The notes beneath the pieces are model-generated. The model was given only the letters and a program-made list of their open reading frames with translations, did not search any database and was not told where the DNA came from. DNA of 64,000 nt, taken from NCBI RefSeq assembly GCF_000013205.1, contig NC_007775.1, positions 2,868,767 to 2,932,766 on the forward strand. Reading direction: 5' to 3'. Shown one piece after another: positions 34,463 through 43,700 of the stretch; position 1 is the stretch's first letter, and each line of letters starts with the position of its first letter. Position numbers and translations under genes: made by a program. Source of the DNA: Synechococcus sp. JA-3-3Ab (GTDB lineage Bacteria; Cyanobacteriota; Cyanobacteriia; Thermostichales; Thermostichaceae).

Positions 34463-37400
34463 GGCTGGCTCCTCGGAAAGGTAATGATGAAAGTGGTACC
34501 CGACTTGTTTCTCAATTCTATCTTGCCCTGGAGCTGATCGGTGAGAGTTGCAACCAGTTGTAAACCCAAAGATTGAGTTTCCTTGAAATCGAAGTTGCTG
34601 GGCAGGCCAATGCCGTTGTCAGAGACGCGCAACTGAGTATAAGTACGGGTTTGCTTAAAGTGGACGTCGATCTGGCCGCTGCGGCCTTTGGGAAAGGCGT
34701 ATTTGAGGCTGTTGGTGACCAGCTCGTTGATGATCAGGCCACACAAAACTGCCTCATCGAGGTTGAGGCGGATCCCTTCGGCGCGGATGCTGGCGCGAAT
34801 GATCTCGGGGTTCACGCCGTAGGAGTGGAAAAGATTAGAAATTAAATTGTGGAGGTACTGCCTCAAATCCACAGCAGCCAGGTTGTTGGACTGGTACAGG
34901 CCCTCGTGGATCAAAGACATCGCCTGAATGCGGCTGCCGGCGTCCTTAAAAACGCGGGCATACTTGTGGCTTTTGATTTGATCCGCCTGGAGCCGCAGCA
35001 GGCTGGAGATGATTTGCAGGTTATTTTTGACGCGGTGGTGGATCTCCCGCAGCAGAATCTCTTTTTCCTGCAGGGCCGCCTGAATCTGCAGCTCCGCCCG
35101 TTTTTCTTCGGTAATGTCTTCAGAGATGCCGATGATGAAGAGGTTTTTGCCTTCGGGATCCCGCACTGCTGAGACTGCCAGGCGACACCAAACCACCTTG
35201 CCGCTGCGGTGGATATAGCGTTTTTCCAGGTGGTAGCGATCCCGTTGGCCGTTCAAAACTTCCTGGAAGAGTCGCCAATCTTCCTCGAGGTCGTCCGGGT
35301 GGGTGAGGTCGCAGAAGCTCTTGTTGACCAATTCGGCGCCGCTGTAGCCAAGGATCTCTTCCAGGGCGGGGTTCACCTTGAGGTAACGGCCCTGCCTATC
35401 GACGATGGAAATGCCCAGGGCCGACTGCTCAAAGATGCCCCGCAAACTCAGCTCGCTTTGGCGAAGGGCTGCCTCGGCTTGCTTGCGCTCGGTAATGTCC
35501 AAAATTTGGCTGAGAAAGTAGCTGGGATCCCCTTGGGCGGTGCGCACCAGGGTGATGCGGAGAAGGGCATAGACAATTTGCCCGTTCTTGTGAATGTAGC
35601 GTTGCTCCTGTTCGCAGTGGTGCACCTCGCCGGCCAGCAGGCGGTTGGTGCTCTCCAAGGTGACGGCGATGTCGTCGGGATGGGTGATGTCGAGGACGGT
35701 TTTCCCCTCGAGATCTTCTAGGGTGTAGCCCAGGGTTTCGGTAAAGGCGGCGTTGATTTGAAAATAGGTGCCATCCAGGTGGGTCATGGCCTTGGCGATG
35801 GGGGACCACTCAAAGGATTGGCGGAAGCGTTCTTCGCTTTCTTTGAGGGCCACTTCTGCCTCGACGCGGGCGCTGATGTCGATCACCTGGTTGAGAAACT
35901 GGGTGGGCTGGCCGGCTCCATCGGTAAGCAGGGCGGCCTGGAACAGCACATGGACAACTTGGCCGGAACGGTGGATGTAGCGAATCTGCCGCTGGCTGAT
36001 GGAGACTTTGCGTGTCAAGAGAGCCTCGTTAGCCGCCAGCAGTTGGTTGACATCGTCGGGGTGGAGGATGTCCAGTTGTTGCCGACGCTGCAACTCTTCG
36101 GGGGTGTAGCCGACGATCTGGGCAAAGGCCTCGTTGACCTGGATAAATCGCCCCTGCAGATCCACCAGAGCAATGCCGTTGGGAGCCAGCTCAAAGATCT
36201 GCCGGAAATGATTGGCGCTCTGTTGCCAGGCTTGCTCTATACGACGACGTTCGGCTTCCAGTTGCTTGGACTCGGTGATGTCTTCGGCGATCCCTGCCAC
36301 CCGGTAGACCTTGCCCTCTTTGTCGAGGATGGGAAAGGTGCGTTCTCGCAGCCAGAGGAGGCGGCCATCGGGGCGGCAGAGGCGAAAAACCACATCGGTG
36401 GGTTGGCCCTGAAGTTGGGCTTGAAAAATGGCGGGGAACAGCCAGCGATCGTCAGGGTGAATGCGGCGCATCCAGGCCTGGGGATTGGCGTAGGCCTCTG
36501 CAGGGGAAAGGCCCCAAATGGCTTCACAGGCGGGGCTGACGTAAATCAGCTCTTTGCCGCAGAGCGTTGAAATCCAAAACAGTTGCTGGCTGTTCTCAGC
36601 CAGTTGCAAAAAACGATGTTCGCTCTCTCTGCGGGCTTCTTCCAGTTGCTGTTGCCGTTCTTTAAGCTGGCGGGAGGCTGTAATATCGGTAACAAACCCT
36701 TCAAAATAGAGGGGCTCCCCCTGCTCGTTGTACAGGGCGCGGGCGTTTAAAGAAATCCAGATTTTTTTGCCGTCCTTGCGGCAGACCTGCTGCTCCGCGT
36801 GCACGACCTGGCCTTCCTTCAGCATGCGCTGTACGAACTCAGATCGCTGCTCTGGATCGCCGTAGATCTGAGTGCCGATATCGGAGACGTGGCGCATCAA
36901 ATCTTCCGGGGATTCGTAGCCGAAAATATGGGCCAGAGCCGGGTTGGCCACCAGATATTTCCCTTCTGGAGTGGTTTGAAAAATCCCTTCGACGGCGTTC
37001 TCGAAGATCGGCTGGTAGCGGGCGGCGGTGCTGCGGCTGTGCTGCAGTTGCGTCTGGAGCTGCTCGAGGGCTTGTCGCTGCTCCTGGGCCTGGAGCAGGA
37101 TGTGTCGCAGGCTAAGGGCGATGAGGTCGATCTGTCCCCGTTCGGGGAGGCTCAGTTGGCGGGGGCGCCCCCCCAGCAGGTAAAGTGTTGCCAGCCGCCT
37201 CCCTCCCTCATCCAGCAGGGGAAAGGCTTCCTGAAAGGGCCAAGATCCGCCGATGGGGTTGGGCGGCTCGTTGCCGGGGATCTGCTGGGGGTTGGGGTAG
37301 AGGATCCCTTTTGCAGGCGAGTCGGAATGGGATCCCGGCTGGACCAGTTCTAGATAGACCCAGGGTACGTTCAGCAGTTGCCCCAGCAATTGCAACAGCG

Positions 37401-37527
37401 GGTACAGCGCCGCAGCGGACTCTGTCTTCAGTTCAGTTGGAAGGGACAGCTCTTCCCTGGCGGCGGCCTGCCCGGCAACACAACCGTTCACAACGGATCT
37501 TGGTGACCTAGAAATGGGAGGCGACAT
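34459..37527 (-). CDS. Five-PAS sensor histidine kinase (HisKA_2 type)
   Basis: The 1022-residue protein has a degenerate GAF-like N-terminus (about 35-165), then five PAS domains in series (about 170-290, 300-425, 435-550, 555-675, 680-800), each ending in a DIT/DIS-type motif. The dimerisation/phosphoacceptor helix has REIHHRVKNNLQIISSLL, so the phospho-His is in the HisKA_2/HWE-like class. The ATPase domain has NELVTNSLKYAF and SDNGIGLP. There are no membrane segments, so it senses cytoplasmic signals such as light, redox or small ligands; no chromophore Cys is evident. It overlaps the downstream regulator gene by 4 nt, which indicates a cognate pair. Confidence 0.93.
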   Translation of the reverse strand: MSPPISRSPRSVVNGCVAGQAAAREELSLPTELKTESAAALYPLLQLLGQLLNVPWVYLELVQPGSHSDSPAKGILYPNPQQIPGNEPPNPIGGSWPFQEAFPLLDEGGRRLATLYLLGGRPRQLSLPERGQIDLIALSLRHILLQAQEQRQALEQLQTQLQHSRSTAARYQPIFENAVEGIFQTTPEGKYLVANPALAHIFGYESPEDLMRHVSDIGTQIYGDPEQRSEFVQRMLKEGQVVHAEQQVCRKDGKKIWISLNARALYNEQGEPLYFEGFVTDITASRQLKERQQQLEEARRESEHRFLQLAENSQQLFWISTLCGKELIYVSPACEAIWGLSPAEAYANPQAWMRRIHPDDRWLFPAIFQAQLQGQPTDVVFRLCRPDGRLLWLRERTFPILDKEGKVYRVAGIAEDITESKQLEAERRRIEQAWQQSANHFRQIFELAPNGIALVDLQGRFIQVNEAFAQIVGYTPEELQRRQQLDILHPDDVNQLLAANEALLTRKVSISQRQIRYIHRSGQVVHVLFQAALLTDGAGQPTQFLNQVIDISARVEAEVALKESEERFRQSFEWSPIAKAMTHLDGTYFQINAAFTETLGYTLEDLEGKTVLDITHPDDIAVTLESTNRLLAGEVHHCEQEQRYIHKNGQIVYALLRITLVRTAQGDPSYFLSQILDITERKQAEAALRQSELSLRGIFEQSALGISIVDRQGRYLKVNPALEEILGYSGAELVNKSFCDLTHPDDLEEDWRLFQEVLNGQRDRYHLEKRYIHRSGKVVWCRLAVSAVRDPEGKNLFIIGISEDITEEKRAELQIQAALQEKEILLREIHHRVKNNLQIISSLLRLQADQIKSHKYARVFKDAGSRIQAMSLIHEGLYQSNNLAAVDLRQYLHNLISNLFHSYGVNPEIIRASIRAEGIRLNLDEAVLCGLIINELVTNSLKYAFPKGRSGQIDVHFKQTRTYTQLRVSDNGIGLPSNFDFKETQSLGLQLVATLTDQLQGKIELRNKSGTTFIITFPRSQP

Positions 37528-37686
37528 GGGAAAAACTCGGCTGGGAAGCTAGCTCTACCCAGTCCATCAGGATAGATGGGGGGTACCTGTTGAGTTGGTC
37601 TTCACAGGGCAAAAAGCAAGGGATCCCCTCCAGGTACGCCCGTTCTGCACCCCCTATCTATACTTTAGCGATGCTCTGGAGAAACT

Positions 37687-38685
37687 TTAGTGAAACATGC
37701 TGCTGACGGAGCTGTCTTCGTGAATGCGCCAGATCGCTTCTCCCAGCACGCTCGCCACCGAGAGGACGGTTAAGCCTGGAAAATGCCGCTCTGGAGGGAT
37801 GGGGATGGTGTTGGTGACGATCACCTCTTCAAACAGCCCGCCCTGCAGGCGTTCGATGGCGGGATCGGAAAAGACCGGGTGAATGGCGCAAGCGTAAACC
37901 GCCTTGGCTCCCGACTTGCGCAGCAACTTTGCCCCTTCGGAAATGGTGCCCGCCGTATCGATCATGTCATCCACAAGGATGGCGATTTTACCGCGCACAT
38001 CGCCAATGAGGTTCATGACTTCCACGTCGTTGTGAGCCTGGCGGCGCTTGTCGATAATCGCCAGCGGGGCTTCCTTGAGTTTTTTGGCAAAGGCGCGAGC
38101 CCGCGCTACTCCCCCTACATCGGGAGAGACGACCACAATATCCTCGTCGAGCAGGCCTTTTTCTTTGAGGTAGGCCTGCAGAACCGGCTGGGCATAGACG
38201 TGGTCGAGGGGGATGTCGAAGTAGCCCTGGATCTGGGCCGAGTGGAGATCCATGGCCAGCACCCGGTGGGCTCCCGCCTGGGTGATCATGTTGGCCACCA
38301 GCTTGGCGGTGATGGCTTCCCGTCCGGCGGTTTTGCGGTCGGCGCGGGCGTAGCCGTAGTAGGGCAAGACGGCGGTGATCTGGCGGGCCGAGGCGCGGCG
38401 GCAGGCGTCGATGATCACCAACAGCTCCATCAGGTGATCGTTGACCGGGCGGCAGGTGGGCTGCACCAAGTAGACATCGGCACCCCGAATCGACTCCTGA
38501 ATTTGGATGTACAGCTCGCCATCGGCAAAGCGCTTGCGCAACATCGGGCCCAGATCCATGCCCAAGTAACGCGCCACCTCTTGAGCCAGAGCCGGGTTAG
38601 CGCTGCCTGAGAAGATTTTGAGGCGGTTGCTATCCGAGATGGGTGGCAGGGGGGAAGGGCGAAGAAGGGGTGCAGGGCGAACCAC
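37687..38685 (-). CDS. prs: Ribose-phosphate pyrophosphokinase
   Basis: The 332-residue enzyme makes PRPP from ribose 5-phosphate and ATP for nucleotide, His and Trp synthesis. Its marks are FADGELYIQIQESIRG, LPYYGYARADRK, MDLHSAQIQGYF and the PRPP-binding loop VDDMIDTAGTI. The GTG start at 38685 gives about 20 residues more than typical (Pro-rich MVRPAPLLRPSP), as in several cyanobacterial homologues; no internal ATG gives a better start. It is divergent from the ABC ATPase gene. Confidence 0.96.
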   Translation of the reverse strand: MVRPAPLLRPSPLPPISDSNRLKIFSGSANPALAQEVARYLGMDLGPMLRKRFADGELYIQIQESIRGADVYLVQPTCRPVNDHLMELLVIIDACRRASARQITAVLPYYGYARADRKTAGREAITAKLVANMITQAGAHRVLAMDLHSAQIQGYFDIPLDHVYAQPVLQAYLKEKGLLDEDIVVVSPDVGGVARARAFAKKLKEAPLAIIDKRRQAHNDVEVMNLIGDVRGKIAILVDDMIDTAGTISEGAKLLRKSGAKAVYACAIHPVFSDPAIERLQGGLFEEVIVTNTIPIPPERHFPGLTVLSVASVLGEAIWRIHEDSSVSSMFH

Positions 38686-38804
38686 AGATCGATGCTGAAC
38701 TCGTCCGCAGCCAACGCCTAACGGCGAGCTGTCGCTATCGTAGCACCAGCACTTGCAACCTCAGCAACTGTATTCTTGGGGATTTTCTGGGGAGGCAGGT
38801 TACT

Positions 38805-40337
38805 ATGAGCAGAATGAAGGTCGAGCTGCTGCACATCCACAAGCGTTTTGGGGCGGTACAGGCGAACCGCGATGTGTCCTTGCGGGTGGAGGCGGGCACA
38901 ATCCACGGCCTGCTTGGGGAGAATGGGGCCGGCAAAAGTACCTTGGTCAAGATCCTGAGCGGCTTTCTGCGCTGCGATCAGGGGGAGATTTGGATTGATG
39001 GGCAACCGGTTCGCATCAACAGCCCTGCAGCGGCCATTCGTCTGGGCATTGGCATGTTGCACCAGGATCCCTTGGATTTTCCTTCTCTGACGGTACTAGA
39101 AAACTTTATTGCCGGGCAGCGGGGGCGCTTGGGTTTGGGGCTGCGAGAAAGCCGGAAACGTCTTGAGAAAGCCTGTGAAGAGTTTGGTTTCAACCTCAAC
39201 CCCGATGGAGCCATCGGCAGCTTGACGGTGGGGGAACGGCAACAACTGGAAATGCTGCGGTTGCTTTCCCTGGGGATCAACACCTTGATTTTGGATGAGC
39301 CAACGACGGGCATTTCTGCAGCGCAAAAAGATCTTCTGTTCGCGGCTCTGAGAAGGTTGGCGGAGCAGGGCAAATCGGTGATCTTCGTCTCCCACAAGCT
39401 GGCCGATGTGGAGTGCCTTTGCGATCGGGTGACGGTGATGCGGCAGGGGGAGGTGGTAGGGGAGCTGCCTGTTAGGGGTGAAGACATTGCCCTGTTGGAA
39501 CAGCAGTTGATCGATTGGATGTTCGGGCGGGAGTTGACACCCCCAGCTCGGCCCCATTCTCCGCAAAGGAGAGCGGATCCCCTGTTGGAGTTGCGCTCCC
39601 TGGTGGTGCGGCATGAGCCGTTTGCCTTGGCTTTGCCAGATCTGGCGGTGCAGCCGGGGGAAGTGATTGGGTTGGCCGGTTTGGAAGGCAGTGGGCAACG
39701 CTCTTTCCTGCTCACCTGTGCAGGGTTGTTGCCGCCCAGGCGTGGCCGGATTCTGTTGGGGGGGCAGGAGATGACAGGCCGTCCTTACGGCGACTATCTG
39801 CGCTGTGGGGTGGGGTTTTCTCCGGCGGATCGGCTGCGGGAAGGGCTGATCCCCGGCTTAACCTTGCAGGAGCATTTTGCCCTCCAGCAGCAGGATCCCT
39901 GGATCAACTGGGCTCTGGCCCGTCAGCAGACCCAAGCGGCCATCGAACACTTCAGCATTCGGGGTCACCCCTACAGCCGGGTGGAGCAACTCTCGGGGGG
40001 CAACCAGCAGCGCAGTCAGTTGGCTCTCTTGCCCACACCCCTGAGTCTTTTGCTGATGGAGCACCCAACGCGAGGGTTGGACATCGAGTCGGCGCTGTGG
40101 GTCTGGGGGCAATTGCTGGAACGCACCCAAGCGGGTACGGCTATTCTTTTTGCCTCGGCGGATTTGGACGAGATCCTGCAGTACAGCGACCGAGTGATGG
40201 TGTTCAGCGGCGGACAGGTCTCGGAACCCATTCCGGCGGCGGAGCTCACCGTTTCACGCCTGGGACAGATGATGACGCTTCCCGTCTTGCGCAGCACTCA
40301 CAGCAGCGAGATCCCAGGGATCCCAACTGAGGTTTAG
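38805..40337 (+). CDS. Double-ATPase ABC protein (BMP/sugar-nucleoside type)
   Basis: From the ATG at 38805 (GGGGAGG site) the protein has 510 residues with two fused ATPase domains. The first has Walker A G38-ENGAGKS-T46, signature LTVGERQQLEM and Walker B LILDEPT. The second has a degenerate Walker A (LEGSGQRSFL), signature LSGGNQQRSQLA and LLMEHPTRGLD. This is the design of ABC proteins for BMP-type nucleoside and for ribose/galactose uptake. No permease or binding-protein gene is in the neighbourhood: upstream is prs and downstream the repeat element. It is therefore an orphan here and its partners must be elsewhere or lost. Confidence 0.88.
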   Translation: MSRMKVELLHIHKRFGAVQANRDVSLRVEAGTIHGLLGENGAGKSTLVKILSGFLRCDQGEIWIDGQPVRINSPAAAIRLGIGMLHQDPLDFPSLTVLENFIAGQRGRLGLGLRESRKRLEKACEEFGFNLNPDGAIGSLTVGERQQLEMLRLLSLGINTLILDEPTTGISAAQKDLLFAALRRLAEQGKSVIFVSHKLADVECLCDRVTVMRQGEVVGELPVRGEDIALLEQQLIDWMFGRELTPPARPHSPQRRADPLLELRSLVVRHEPFALALPDLAVQPGEVIGLAGLEGSGQRSFLLTCAGLLPPRRGRILLGGQEMTGRPYGDYLRCGVGFSPADRLREGLIPGLTLQEHFALQQQDPWINWALARQQTQAAIEHFSIRGHPYSRVEQLSGGNQQRSQLALLPTPLSLLLMEHPTRGLDIESALWVWGQLLERTQAGTAILFASADLDEILQYSDRVMVFSGGQVSEPIPAAELTVSRLGQMMTLPVLRSTHSSEIPGIPTEV

Positions 40338-40380
40338 AGGGCTGGTCGCATCAGCAGGAACTGACACTCTGCCGGAGCAA

Positions 40381-40665
40381 GAGCATGACTCTAGTCAATA
40401 ATAAGCTCAACTATACTGAAGAAAATAATGTATAATATGTTCAGTACGGATTACTACCAGTTGATCTTTCTGTTTACTTTCGAGTCTGCCAACATGGTAG
40501 CCAAAGCAAAGCAGAAAATTGGTAGTAAGACGACACGGAAACTGCGCTTTGGGTATTCTACTCAAAGCTTTGCGGGATACCGCCATTCTGTTTGGAAACA
40601 AACAGAGTGCTATCGCTGCATAGTTGAACAGTGATGTTCAGCAGTGTTCAGCGTAAATGTATCAG
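40381..40665. mobile_element. 0.28-kb AT-rich repeat element, copy B
   Basis: This 285-bp copy differs from 10125-10406 by a 3-bp insertion near the left end (TACTGAAGAAAATAATG) and a few substitutions. The subterminal inverted repeats TACTGAA/TTCAGTA and TGAACA/TGTTCA are kept. The 68-codon plus-strand frame (40428-40634) remains open; one substitution changes Gly to Val and one is silent. It lies between the orphan ABC gene and the giant membrane-protein gene. No transposase is encoded in it, so movement would need a helper elsewhere. Confidence 0.8.
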
Positions 40666-40750
40666 AAGGATTTGAGAACGGCATGGCAACCGGCTAGAGC
40701 AAGGCTTAGAGTAGCAGTAGCCCCAAGCCTTTTGCTCAAGGAATCTGGCC

Positions 40751-43700
40751 ATGGGATCCCAGGATCGCGCTCCGCCCTCAGGAACAGAGGAGCCGCAATC
40801 TGACCGTTCGCGCTCCTCGGACGACGTCCTTTTGCAGCTCACCGTTCGGGGATCCCGGCAGCAAGTCTTGCAGGGTTTGCGGGCCTGGCTGGAGCTGAGC
40901 TTGCTGACTCCAGAGCACTTTCGCTTGCTGGTGGAGCAGTATCGGCTAGAGGGGGAGGAACCAAGGTCAGCGGCAGTTTCCCCCAGCGACGAGATCCCGG
41001 CTCGTCTTGGCTCGGCCTACGTGCTCTGGATTTTGGGTTTGTTTGGCATCTGTGGCCTGCACCGTTTTTATCTGGGCCGCTGGCGGACGGGTTTGCTCTG
41101 GCTGTTGACCTTTGGGCTGCTGGGGATCGGTCAGCTCCTGGATTTGATTTGGATCCCAGGGATGGTGCGAGAAAGAAATGCTCGCCTGGCCGGATCTGGG
41201 GTTGAGGAACCTGCGGTCGAGGGGGGAGAAGAGCCCCAAGCTGCCCCTCAATCCACTCGCGCTACTCGGACGGAGTCCTTGCCCCCCCCTACCCCGGCGC
41301 TGGCTGTTTTGCTGCGGAACTTGCTGTCAGAGCTGAGCGTGGCTTGGCTGTTGCTGCTGGGCCTGTTTTTGGTGGTGGTGTCCTCGGGGGTGCTGGCGGC
41401 CAGCCACTGGGAGCAATTTTCTCCAACTGCTCAGTATGGGGTGCTCTTGGCCTATACGGCGGCTTTTGGGGTAGGTGCTGGATGGATCCAACGGCAGGAA
41501 GGGCTGCGTCTAACCGGTCAAACCTTGGAGGCTATTGCCCTGCTGCTGGTGCCGGTGAACGTGTGGGCCCTGGATGGGCTGGGGATCCTTTGGGGGATCC
41601 GCATCCTGGCGCTGGGCTTGCTGCTGGGGATCCCGTTGGCGGCTGGGCGGCAGGTGCGCTCGCTGGGTTCAGGTGCCGGCTTTCGCGACAGCGGTGTGGA
41701 GCCCAATGCCTTTTACGGAACCTTGGTGAACTTTTTGGCCCTCTCTGGCTTGCACGCTTTCTGGAGCTTGGGGCCGCAGGAGCTTCGCCCTGCTTTTGTC
41801 CTGGGGATCCTGTATCTGGGGATCCTCAGCACCGTGATTTACACCTGGAGCCGCCGGTCTCGGGAATTACGGGGCTCCAAGATCTGGCTAATCGGGGCTG
41901 CCGGATCCCTGTTAATCCTACGGGGGCTGCTGTCTGGGCATGTCCAAGTGCCGCAGTTGGGGTTGGCGGTGGCCCTATTGGGTTGGCTAGCAGCGGAATG
42001 GCCCCAGGGATCCCCGGACGTCGTAGCAGAAGGCGCTCAGGAGGGGATGCTCTCCCGCTGGTGGGAGGGGAGCTGGGTGCTGTTGGTGGTGGGCTGGCTG
42101 CTGGCTGCCATTGGCTTGGCGGAGAGCCCTTTCAGCGGCTGGCAGTTGCTGGGGATTAGCCTGCTGGGGATCCATGTCTTAATCGGGCGCTTGCGCCGAC
42201 ACACCCAGTCGCCCCAGCGGGACGAAGTCCTTAGGGTGCATTTGACGTTGCTGTTCTTGCTGGGCCTGGAAACTTGCTGGGCTTTTTGGCAGGTGTGGCC
42301 AGCAAGCTGGCGGCAAGAGGTTGTAGCTACAGTAACCAACTGGTTTCAGCCCCTTGATTCCCCTTGGGGCTTGCTGGGGTTGGCGCTGCTGCCCTACGAG
42401 GTGCTGTGGCTGGGGTTGGCGGCCCGCTGGCAGAGGAGCGGTCCAGAAGCCGGTGAGACAGGCTTTTCTGGGCTGGTGGAACCAACAGAGCGCTTGGTTT
42501 TGGGGCTAGGGGGATCCCTGCTGCTCTTGAGCCTTCCCTATCCGGCCATTCGCTTTTGGCACTTGCTTTTGAGCGCCGGGATCCTGGCCTGGTGGCTACA
42601 ACAAAAGTCCAGATCAGGAGAAACTTCCAACTTTCTTTGGGTACTCCTGACCCACGCCTACGGAGTGGGGGCACTGCTAGCCGGGATCCGCTGGCTTTTG
42701 CCCGACTTGTTCGCGCCAGCGGTGCGGAGCACTAGCTTGTCCGCTTGGGGAGTGGTTCTGCTGTTGGTGGGCCTATTGCAATGGGCAGGGCGGGTGGCTC
42801 TGGGTGGGTCAGGGCGCTTTTGGGGATTGCCCGTGGGGCTGTGGCAGCGAAGTGCAGATGGCATAGGGCTGGTGCTGGTGGGATCCAGCTACTTGGCGTT
42901 TTTGCTGCAACGGTTCCTTGATTCGTCTGCGACTGGTGAACAATCCATGGGCTGGCTGTGGCTGCTGGTGCCTCTTGTTTTAACGGCAGCTCAGGTATTG
43001 GCCCTGCCCCCCCTGGAGTTCATGCCCCGCTGGCTGCAGATCCCAGAGCAAGGGGAGGTGGGATTCCTTTCCTGGCGGCAGGGGATCCCGGAGCGCGGGT
43101 CTTTGCGTTTCCCGGCAGTTCTCTCCCTTTTGCTGGCCCAGTTACTCACCTTTGGAAGGCCGGGGGTTGAGTTTCTGGGTCTGGGCTTGGGGTTGCTGCT
43201 GATGGCCACTCAGGTGTGGGTGTGGGCCTCTTTCCCCTCCGCCGACCATGAGCTCCACACCGCCAACGCAGTTGTTCCAGCAGAGGTGCTGTTGACAGTG
43301 ACGTTTGGCTGGGGGTTCGGTCTGGTGGGAATCCATCGGCTGTTCCCCGCTTTAACGGAGTCAGAATGGCTGACGGCCTTGGGGGTGCTGCTATTGTTCG
43401 CGACAGCGGTGCGGAGCACTAGCGGCTGTCGCTACAGCCTAGGGACTCCGTTCCACTACCTCTCTCCCCGCCTTCGGGCAGCTTACCGACCGGTGCTGGA
43501 TGGCTTTGGCTTTCTGCTGGGGATCGTACTTTTACTTTCCCTAACGTTGCAGACATTGCAGCCAGAAGCAGGTCGCATCGGTGGTGGAAAGTACCTGGAT
43601 TCCCCAGTGGCTCTGACCCTGGCCTCTGGGACTGTCCTGGTGGCCATTGTTTTGCGGCTTTGGGTGGAAGTGGCTCCCGCTTTTTATCGCGACGGCGGTG

